From an uncultured Erysipelotrichaceae bacterium (GTDB taxonomy: Bacteria; Bacillota_I; Bacilli_A; RF39; UBA660): DNA of 12,362 bases. The stretch spans positions 1 to 12,362 of the forward strand of contig CADBSI010000080.1 of NCBI GenBank assembly GCA_902797275.1. The letters are read 5' to 3'. Under the pieces are notes generated by a model. That model was not told the origin of the DNA, made no database searches, and saw only the letters and a program-made list of their open reading frames with translations. Position numbers and translations under genes: made by a program. This document shows positions 1 to 8,100 of the stretch, piece by piece (position 1 is the first letter of the stretch; each line of letters opens with the position of its first letter).

Positions 1-1
1 A

Positions 2-77
2 TGGTGCCGAAAACAGGAATCGAACCCGTAACCTATTGATTACAAATCAATTGCTCTACCAATTGAGCTATTTCGGC
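2..77 (-). tRNA. tRNA-Thr (anticodon UGU)
   Basis: The reverse complement folds as a complete cloverleaf. The 7-bp acceptor stem is GCCGAAA/TTTCGGC, the D-stem GCTC/GAGC, the anticodon stem ATTGA/TCAAT with loop TTTGTAA, and the T-arm ACGGG/CCTGT with loop TTCGATT. The anticodon TGT reads ACA and so specifies threonine. The discriminator base is A and the CCA end is encoded (positions 2-4 as the complement). It lies nine bases downstream of tRNA-Val and is presumably co-transcribed with it, in a cluster that may continue beyond the left edge. Confidence 0.96.
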
Positions 78-86
78 ATTATTTAA

Positions 87-163
87 TGGTGGGCGATATA
101 GGACTCGAACCTATGACCCCCTGCTTGTAAGGCAGGTGCTCTAACCAACTGAGCTAATCGCCC
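87..163 (-). tRNA. tRNA-Val (anticodon UAC)
   Basis: The reverse complement gives a full cloverleaf: acceptor GGGCGAT/ATCGCCC, D-stem GCTC/GAGC, anticodon stem CCTGC/GCAGG with loop CTTACAA, and T-arm ATAGG/CCTAT with loop TTCGAGT. The anticodon TAC reads GTA and so specifies valine. CCA is encoded at 87-89 (complement). It is the first tRNA after a strong promoter at 188-216, with roughly 18 nt of leader to be removed by RNase P. Confidence 0.96.
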
Positions 164-187
164 ATTAAATCACTGACAACGTTATTA

Positions 188-216
188 ACTATATCATTTT
201 ATTTAATCATTGTCAA
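188..216 (-). promoter_or_regulatory. Sigma-A-type promoter of the tRNA-Val/tRNA-Thr cluster
   Basis: Read leftward there is a perfect -35 TTGACA (216-211), a 17-nt spacer and a -10 TATAGT (193-188). The TG extension one base before the -10 (TGaTATAGT) makes an extended -10 element. Transcription would start near 181, about 18 nt before the mature 5' end of tRNA-Val. The high consensus match fits a stable-RNA promoter. Confidence 0.82.
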
Positions 217-217
217 T

Positions 218-244
218 AAAAAATTAAACGTTTTTTAATTTTTT
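218..244 (-). terminator. AT-only hairpin overlapping the stop of the S1 gene
   Basis: On the minus strand an 11-bp stem AAAAAATTAAA/TTTAATTTTTT closes a 5-nt loop (AAACG) and carries its own T-run. The TAA stop of the S1 gene (237-235) sits inside the 5' arm. The stem contains no G-C pair, so termination efficiency is uncertain. It abuts the -35 of the tRNA promoter with one base between them. Confidence 0.5.
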
Positions 245-573
245 TTTATATTTATCCAATTTTGAAGTTCTTTATTTAAAGTTGAAAAACCTTTAGGTGT
301 CTCTTTAATAGCTTCCCTCTTATTTAAAATTCGATAATCAATATTTTTAATACTTAACTTAACATGAAACGTATCATCATCAACATCAAGTACCCTAGCC
401 TTAATAGTTTCTCCTACTTTAACATATTTATTAATATCTTTAACAAAGCCGTCAGATATTTCAGATATATGAATAAGACCACTATAATATTCGTCAAGAG
501 TTATAAAAATACCATATTTCTCAATACCAGTTACACATCCCTCAACAATTTCATTTTTATAATACTTACACAT
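235..573 (-). CDS. S1-domain RNA-binding protein, YugI/general stress protein 13-like
   Basis: Small protein of 112 residues made almost entirely of one S1 (OB-fold) RNA-binding domain at about residues 6-76. The visible core runs from EIVEGCVTGIEKYGIF through GLIHISEIS and GFVKDINKYVKVGE to VKLSIKNI. This order and the GFVKDIN segment match what I know of the Bacillus YugI/GSP13 family, whose streptococcal relative CvfD is a ribosome-associated regulator. A cytoplasmic role in translation under stress is therefore inferred. The ATG at 573 is chosen because GAGGGAG (576-582) sits just upstream. An upstream in-frame TTG at 594 would add seven residues but has no such site. The last 35 residues form a Lys-rich tail without a recognised domain. 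The gene lies downstream of ttcA but has its own promoter. Confidence 0.88.
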   Translation of the reverse strand: MCKYYKNEIVEGCVTGIEKYGIFITLDEYYSGLIHISEISDGFVKDINKYVKVGETIKARVLDVDDDTFHVKLSIKNIDYRILNKREAIKETPKGFSTLNKELQNWINIKKN

Positions 574-598
574 ATCTCCCTCACCGATAAACAAATAT

Positions 599-627
599 AG
601 TTTATCAAAAAATAATTAATTAATCAA
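599..627 (-). promoter_or_regulatory. Probable sigma-A promoter of the S1-domain gene
   Basis: Read leftward: -35 TTGATT (627-622), a 17-nt spacer and -10 TAAACT (604-599). A TG one base before the -10 gives an extended -10. It lies about 26 bp upstream of the chosen ATG at 573, leaving room for the GAGGGAG ribosome-binding site. The background is AT-rich, so the extended -10 and exact spacing are the main support. Confidence 0.6.
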
Positions 628-688
628 CATAAAATGTCTTAATTAACACTTTTTTTACTTTTTTATTTATATAAAGTTGAAAATTAAG

Positions 689-711
689 AAAAAAGATGAT
701 TAATCTTCATC
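689..711 (-). terminator. Short hairpin plus T-run at the ttcA stop
   Basis: On the minus strand GATGA (711 downward), a 7-nt loop containing the TAA stop, TCATC, then six T residues (694-689). The stem is only 5 bp, so this is a weak or partial terminator. Its position at the end of ttcA and the independent promoter of the next gene support the reading. Confidence 0.45.
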
Positions 712-1512
712 ATATATATCTAAAAATATATGTTTTCCTTTATCATCTTTAAACCCAACAATACTATCAACATTTACATTAAAAGCACTTCTTAAAATAT
801 GAATATCAACATTTGGATTAGTTTCTTTTAATTTTTTTATTAATTCTTTAATTTCTTTTCTTTTACTTTCAACACTTCCATCAGTAACCGAACAAGCACA
901 ATTTAAAAAATGTAATCCTATATAATTAACCCAAGATTTAATATCACTTTCATGCACATAATAAAATGGTCTTATAAGTTCTAAGCCTTCAAAATTAGTA
1001 GATTTAAGTTTCGGCATCATTGTTTTGTATTCACCAGCATATAAAATATTTAACATAATTGTTTCAATAACATCATCAAAATGATGACCCAATGCTATTT
1101 TATTACAACCAAGTTCCTTAGCTTTACTATATAAAAATCCCCTACGCATTCTAGCACATAAATAGCATGGATTTTCTTTTGCTATTGAATCACAAACCGA
1201 AAATATATCGCTATCAAATATATGAGCATTAATATTTAATTTTTCTAAATTTTCTTTTAATAAATCAAGATTTTCTTTTTTATACCCTGGATTCATTACA
1301 ACATATTCTAAATCAAATTTATAATGACTATGACGTTTTAATTCTTCCAAGCACTTAGCAAGCAACATAGAATCTTTGCCACCACTTATACAAACCATTA
1401 TCTTATCATTTTCTTTAATAAGTTCAAATTCCTTAATTGCCTTATTGAATCTTGACCATATTTCTTTTCTATACTTCTTAGTTATACTCTTAATTATTTC
1501 ATCATTATCCAT
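700..1512 (-). CDS. ttcA: TtcA-family tRNA 2-thiocytidine biosynthesis protein (PP-loop ATPase)
   Basis: Protein of 270 residues from the ATG at 1512. It carries the PP-loop SGGKDS (about residues 43-48) that binds ATP for target adenylation, the CYLCARMRRG motif (Cys116, Cys119) typical of TtcA, and GHHFDDVIET (about 142-151). Near the C terminus is NCACS (Cys205, Cys207), where the family places the third ligand of the [4Fe-4S] cluster. Known TtcA proteins thiolate C2 of cytidine-32 in the tRNA anticodon loop. The length is somewhat below the E. coli enzyme (about 311). I chose 1512 over the upstream ATG at 1530 because the promoter at 1536-1564 places the transcript start at or inside the 1530 codon, and an AGGTTGAG-like ribosome-binding site precedes 1512. 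The substrate is inferred from the family; a sister PP-loop tRNA thiolase is the alternative. Confidence 0.85.
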   Translation of the reverse strand: MDNDEIIKSITKKYRKEIWSRFNKAIKEFELIKENDKIMVCISGGKDSMLLAKCLEELKRHSHYKFDLEYVVMNPGYKKENLDLLKENLEKLNINAHIFDSDIFSVCDSIAKENPCYLCARMRRGFLYSKAKELGCNKIALGHHFDDVIETIMLNILYAGEYKTMMPKLKSTNFEGLELIRPFYYVHESDIKSWVNYIGLHFLNCACSVTDGSVESKRKEIKELIKKLKETNPNVDIHILRSAFNVNVDSIVGFKDDKGKHIFLDIYDED

Positions 1513-1535
1513 ACAAAATCTCAACCTCATAAATA

Positions 1536-1564
1536 CTTATATTATAATTTTTAGCATTTGTCAA
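1536..1564 (-). promoter_or_regulatory. Sigma-A promoter of ttcA
   Basis: Read leftward: perfect -35 TTGACA (1564-1559), a 17-nt spacer and -10 TATAAG (1541-1536). The predicted start of transcription, about seven bases on, falls at roughly 1529. That excludes the ATG at 1530 as start codon and supports the one at 1512. An overlapping TATAAT at 1546-1541 would have only a 12-nt spacer. Confidence 0.7.
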
Positions 1565-2007
1565 CAAGTCAATGCTATTGATAATTAGAAGCTGCACATG
1601 ACTTTTTAATTAATACTGATCAACACTATACAGTATAAAATGTAATTAATTTTCTTAAATTATATCTACGTTAATTTTTTTATATAATACTCTACATAAT
1701 ATTTTTCTTATATATTTTTTATATTCTATTTTACTGTTTCTTACCTTTTTAATTATATTAATTCATTTAATATTAATATATATATAATATTAATTATTGT
1801 ATTTGGTATTAAGATTAAATTAATTATAAATTATTTGTAAATAGAAAACAATTAATTATTACTCCTAATATAAGAAGACAAAAAAATAAATTATGATTAT
1901 TAATGATATATTACAAAAATTTATTGATTTTATTGGCTGATTTATTAAAAAAATAATTAAAGATAATTATGAATTAATATTATATTTATTATTTTTAAGA
2001 TAAAAGA
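1565..2007. other. Extremely AT-rich intergenic stretch without a convincing gene
   Basis: This stretch, with its flanks up to the giant gene's stop at 2120, is dominated by A/T runs and alternating TA tracts (for example around 1770-1795). I see no tRNA, no known RNA family and no protein frame with a clear ribosome-binding site. One 36-codon rightward frame at 1893-2003 begins with ATG but is interrupted by TGA at 1938-1940 (see findings). A promoter-like pair TTGGTA/TATAAA with a 16-nt spacer lies at 1803-1830, though such matches are cheap at this base composition. Confidence 0.6.
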
Positions 2008-2052
2008 AAAAGAATGTACATTTCTTTTGGATCATTTTTTGCACATTCTTTT
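2008..2052 (-). terminator. Hairpin region downstream of the giant gene
   Basis: AAAAGAATGT (2008-2017) is perfectly complementary to ACATTCTTTT (2043-2052), giving a 10-bp stem with a 25-nt loop. The left arm can alternatively pair with ACATTTCTTTT (2018-2028). Read leftward, the nested form is a 7-bp AAAAGAA/TTCTTTT stem with a 7-nt loop followed by a T-rich run. It lies about 70-110 nt after the stop of the giant gene and is the best candidate for its terminator. On the plus strand the nested hairpin is followed at a distance by TTTTTT (2035-2040), so it may act in both directions. Confidence 0.5.
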
Positions 2053-2119
2053 ATATAGTAATTAATACTTAATAATAAATAACTAATCTTTTTATTGATA
2101 ATATTTAACTTTAATTTAA

Positions 2120-5100
2120 CTATTTTATAATTATATATTGATATACACTTCCAACATAGGTATCTTTGTCATATAACATTACTTCTAGTTTATAAGTACC
2201 ACTTTTTAAGTTTTCTTTCATATTTAGAAAATAGTTTAATTCCGATACAGCTGTATCAGCTAGAATATATTCATTATCCTTTGCTTTCGTGAAATTATTA
2301 GTTATATAATCAGCTAAGTCAACTACTTCATATTCAATCGAATAAACTGAATCATATTTTCTTCTATGTAGTTTTATTCTTAAATTTGGATTTAATAAAC
2401 CTGATTGGTATTTAACATTCATATTAAGAATATTAGTATTATTTAAGTTTTTACCAGTTGTTTTATCAATGAAATATGATTTTTCATTGATAGTTAATTT
2501 CAATCCGTATAAAGTATCCATGACATGGAAGTTTAGATTTAGAGTATCACTTGATTCTAAGCCGTAGTAAATTCCATCAGGAGAACCAAAGGACTCAATT
2601 ACAACTTTATAATCTCCTCCGGCTAGATTACTATTTTTAGCATTTAAAGTTATTCTTGAACTTACATTTGCAACCCTTGGAGCTATATTTATTCTGGTTG
2701 TTCCATCATATCTTGGGTAATAGGTTACTCCATTATAAGTATAGGAAATACCAAGTAAGTTTGTTCCTGATAAAGTATTATTATCTTTATCTACTATAGA
2801 TATTTTTAAACCTAATTTTAAATCATAGTAGTTAGTATCATATATTGTATTACTTCCAATTGTTTGTTGAATAAAATTAGTATTTAAATTTAAATTCATG
2901 TTATTACCATTGTAGAACTCTAAGTCATTTTTATCACTGGTAATGGAAATTACAGCATGTTTATTATAATATAAGTTATAGACCATACTTTCTTGTTGAA
3001 TACCAAGAACTGATATTAAAGTTTGGTTATTATTATTTCTAAGTTCTAGAAGTAAACTAGCATTTAAAACATCACTTGTTATATTACTTTCTTTAAAGTC
3101 AACAATAAAGATAAATTCTTCTTCGGCCCGTTTTTTTTCTTCATTATAATAGATATTATTAGCATTTGTATCATCATAGTTATTAGAATCTGTTATACTT
3201 CCCATTTTAATAAATTTTGCTAGATTAATTGATACTTCATGGTTATTGTTATATTCTGTTTGATAAGCATCATAGTCAGTTTGATTAACAACATAGTAGT
3301 AATATACTGGTTTTTCTTTATTAACAAAATCTATCATAGTAATTTTAGTATTTACTGGTAGGACATAACTTGAAGTTAAAACTCTATGATATCCGGTTTT
3401 ATAAGGATTAGTATCTTTTTCCATGTATAAAGAGTAATATGCACTTAAACTAGAATCATTTGTAATATTAACTGGACTAGAAGCAAACATTTGGTATTTT
3501 TTTCCTGGGGTCATTGAGGCTTCGTATTCATCTGTATTATATAAAGCCCGAGATAAAGTTACATTAAAGTTAATTCTTTCAACTTCATTATTTAACTCAT
3601 CTATTGGAGTTATAGCAACTATAGAAATAGTTACACTTCCCATTTTTCCAGCCGTTTGTAAGTTCTTTGAATGATATAAGTAGAAAACGAAACTACGAAT
3701 AACATTGGAATTTTCACTTTCATAATTAGTTGTACCAATTATTGGTCTTTCGGAATTACTTGTAAACTCGGTTTCTCCAATGGTAACCCAACCAGTTTGA
3801 CCAGTTTTAATAGATAAGCCCATAACATTATCTGCATCACTTGGATTGGTTGCAATTCTTGGTATTTCACTTGAAGGGACAAGACTAACCCCATCTGCTA
3901 GATTAGCATAGTTAAAACCTAAAATTGAAAACTTTGTATTAGCTTTAGAATAGTTTAGGAAACTAAATTCTTCAATACCTAAGGTTGAATATTTAGAAGC
4001 TGTTAAGTTAACATCATATGATATTACTTGTTCTCCTATAACCCACATATAAAAATCGGAATCACTTGGAGTTGGTTCTATATATTTAATATCTAATTTT
4101 GAAGTATCATCTTTATTAGCAAAGTTGGAATAAAATCCATTTACTTTAATATCATGATTTAACATATGAGAACCCAAAACATAACTACCTGAGGTAAAGA
4201 AATATAAATCTCCACTTGCTGGGGTTGTATCAAAGTTATATTTAGAATCATATAAAGCTGTTATTGGATTTTTATTTTGATCTTTTAAATACATGCCAAA
4301 GAAAGTCATCCCGGAAACATCACCGTATAAGGTTACAGCTTGGTTTCTCGCAATATTAAAGTTTTTACCTTCAAGCATATATAGTCTATTATCAACATTT
4401 TTTGTAATTGTTCTATTTTCCTCATCTATTTTAACACTAGCAATTGTCTCAACTCCGTCTATATCAACTAAACTAGAAAATTTCTTAACAAGATTTGCTC
4501 CTGTTTCTAAATATAAACTAGAATTATTTTTTAATTTTAATTCATCTATTCTACTTAAAGTAAACAATACTTCTGAGAATTCGTTAGTTCTATCTTTAGC
4601 TCCATCTAACATGATATAAGAATTACTTATAGAGAATAAATCGGCTCTTTGTAAAGAAATATTTTTCTTAATATTATTTTTAGTACCATAGTTATTTATA
4701 TAAACATTACTATAACCAGTTGTCATAGAAGCATTACCAGAACCAAAGATTGAACCAGATATTGTAAACTCATCATAATCTTTTCCATCAATATTAATAG
4801 TAATTCCTTTGGTTACACTTATGAAACTAAAATCAATTACCTCTGATCCTTCTTCATTGGCTTCTCCTCCTCCAAAGACAGTTCCAAGAATTACAATATC
4901 TCCTTTTTTCAAAGTTTTATCAGTTAAAGAATTTATTCCAATATTTAAATTAGTTATTCCATATAAAACTGAAGTATTAGCACCTCCATAGATATTTCCA
5001 TCTATTCTAGCTCCGGCAATATTAACAATACTAGTAGATGAATTTAAATCTTTATCCCCCGTAGGTGCAGCATTTCCTCCCCCAAAGACATGTTTAGAAA

Positions 5101-8100
5101 CTTTAGTAGTTCCTTCAATATTTAAATTAGTATTTTCTAAAACGTTAGCAGCTCGACCATTACCACCGGCATAAACACTTTTTAAAATACTTGAATCAGT
5201 TATTTTTAAGTTAGTACTTTTTAAAACCCTGGCTGCATTTCCTCCTCCATAAATACTATCTAAAACTTGGGAATTATTTAAAATAACATTTGTATTTTGA
5301 TTAACAAAGCCAAGATTACCTCCCCCATAAATAGATGTTGCTTCGGTATTTTCTGAAACATTTAAGTTTGTATTACCAAGAACTTTGGCTGGATTTAATT
5401 CTCCTGTTTCATCTCCTGATACAACTGATTCTAAGCCATTTCCTCCTCCATATATATTATTTATTTTGGATGAAGTGATACTTACATTTGTACTACCATT
5501 TACCCCGGCTGATCTTCCTCCTCCGTAAAGAGAATCAGATTCTATATTTTTAACAGTTAAAGTCGTTACAATATCACTTTCACTTGTACCAACTGAGGCT
5601 TTATTACCTCCCCCATAAATACTTTTAGATACTGTACTATCAGATATATTTAAAACAACTTTATTTTTTAAAGCTCCAAGGTTACCTCCAGCATAGATAT
5701 TTCCATAAACTTTGGTATTATCACTTATTTCTAAGGTAGCATTATTTAAAACCTCAGCTTTATTACCTCCTCCATAGAAGCTTCCTTCTATATCATCTGA
5801 TCCAATTGTAGAAGATTTTAAAGTAACAAAAACATCATGACAACTTGCTTCATTTCCTCCTCCATATAAACTATCATTTACTTTTATATTAAAAGAATTA
5901 ATATTACTTGTTGTTGTAACTGCTTGATTGCCTCCTCCGTATATTAAATCAAATTCTCCACTTGTTAAATCAATATTAGTAGTATCAGTCATTCCTCCTT
6001 GATTATTACCACCATATAAGTTATAAACTCTTAAATCATCAAGATTAGTTTTAAAATAAGTATTACCATTTTGATCTTTTCCTATTAAAACATAACCATA
6101 TATTTTATAATCTTCCAAAGAAACATAAGCATGAACATTGAAACTAAATGAATACGTACTATTATTATTTAATGGATTTGTTCCATACCATTTATCTATT
6201 TCATCAACATGATATATTCCTCTTTTACCTGATACATTAGCATCAGACCAATTAGAATCAAATAAACCATCACTGGTATAAAGATATAAATCCCATGTTG
6301 GAATATTAACACCACTTTGATTATTAATACTAACATTTATTTGTTCACTTGATGAAATACCAGTTGCTCCACTTTGATTTTGATAAGATTTATCAAAACT
6401 TGTGGTTATTTGAATATTACTATTTTCCTTATTTTCTAAGTTTTTAATATAACTTTCTTGCACATCCCCAGCAAGGTTTGACCCTCCAAACACATTTTCT
6501 ATTAAGGCAGAACCTAGATTAACATTAGTTGTATTAACACCTGCTTCTGATCCTCCACCATAAAGGTTTTTAATATAACCATAATTAATATCAAGGTTAG
6601 ATGTAGTTGTACTAGCTTTTAAGCCTCCTCCATACATGTTTTCAATATTAGAACCTAAAACAGTAATATTAGAAGTTGTTGTAACTCCTCCTTGGTTATT
6701 ACCACCATAAAGGTTTTTGGCTCCTCCATTTGTAACTATTATATAAGAGTTTGGAATATTACCACTTAAATTAGAACCACCAAAGACATTAGTTGCAAAG
6801 TTATTTAAATTAACGTTCGTGCTTTCTAAAACACTGGTTTTTTCTCCTCCGCCATAAACATTAGTAATATCACCATCATTTATGGTAACATTAGTTAAAT
6901 TAGTAGTTCCACCTTGATTATTACCACCATAGACATTAGTTGAGGTACCACCTGTTGTTATAACATTAGTTGTATCAACTTCCCCAGTTAAGTTAGATCC
7001 GCCATAAATATTAGTAGATGTACCACCATTTAAATAAACATTAGTTGTTGTTGCATCTGTTTGATTACCACCACCAAAGGTATTTTCTATACTACCTCCG
7101 TTTAAATAAACTTCAATATTACCATTTGGTTTTCCACTTTTATCATTACCACCATAGACATTGGTAATTGTTCCATCATTTACTACTACTTTAATATCTC
7201 CTTCAACATATGGAGTATAGGTATCATTCCCTTCTCCACCACCAAAGACATTTTTAATTAACCCCTTATTTACAACAACATTAGTTTTACTACTTGATAA
7301 ATTTGTTGTTTGGCTTACGCCATTAACACTACCAAAGGCTGAACCACCGTAAACGGAATTATTAATAATTGGCACACTTGAACTATTTGCATCTCCTATC
7401 GTTACTAAAATACTATCTCTTACAAATGTACCTTTATTAGTATTATTTTGGTATCCTCCCATTCCTCCCCCATACACAGAATTTGAGATTTCTCCTCCAA
7501 TTACTTTTATATTAGTACTTCCATAAATTGTTCCAAGTTGATTACTTCCTCCATATAAGGATCCATTTATAACCCCCTTAGTCATTTCAATGTTTACAGT
7601 TGAAGTGATAGAAGAACTACCTGAACCATTGTTGTTTCCTCCTCCGTAAACTGAACCTTTAATTAAACCACCATGAATTAAAATATTACTTGTTGTAGTA
7701 CTTGCTGATGAGTTTATTCCAACAGCACCATAATTACCACCAGCATAAACATTACGTCTTATTAAAGCATTACCAGCAATTATAACGTTAGAGTTATTAG
7801 CAGAACCTATTCTTTCATAATTAGTGTTCCCTGTACTAGCACGCCCATTACCAATTCCAAAGACACTACCTGCTTCAACTTGGGATTCGCTTTCAATGGT
7901 ATTATTATTAACTAAAGTTTCCTCTCCAATTGTGGCATTTCCTCCCACATAGACAAAAGTATCTCCATCAATTGTTCCAAGAGAATTACTTTGATTACTT
8001 CCTTTAATTCCGTTTGATCCTCCAAAAACGCTATAATTAACAGTTCCACCCGTTACTTGAATAATTCTATTACCATAAGTTTCCGATCTTCCCGCTCCCC

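Noticed and set aside
364..600. Rightward frame opposite the S1-domain gene
   Set aside because: It is antisense to a well-supported gene, gives a low-complexity translation and has no Shine-Dalgarno sequence.
1376..1588. Rightward hydrophobic frame opposite the ttcA start
   Set aside because: It is the shadow of ttcA and its promoter region; hydrophobicity comes from the complement of Lys/Glu codons.
1893..2003. Use of a genetic code with TGA as Trp for the whole genome
   Set aside because: TGG encodes Trp in the real genes checked (giant protein, spoIIGA), and spoIIGA ends in a TGA that overlaps the sigE start, so the standard code fits.
4293..4991. Two rightward frames inside the giant gene
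   Set aside because: They are antisense shadows of the repeat-coding strand, with no start signals or recognisable domains.
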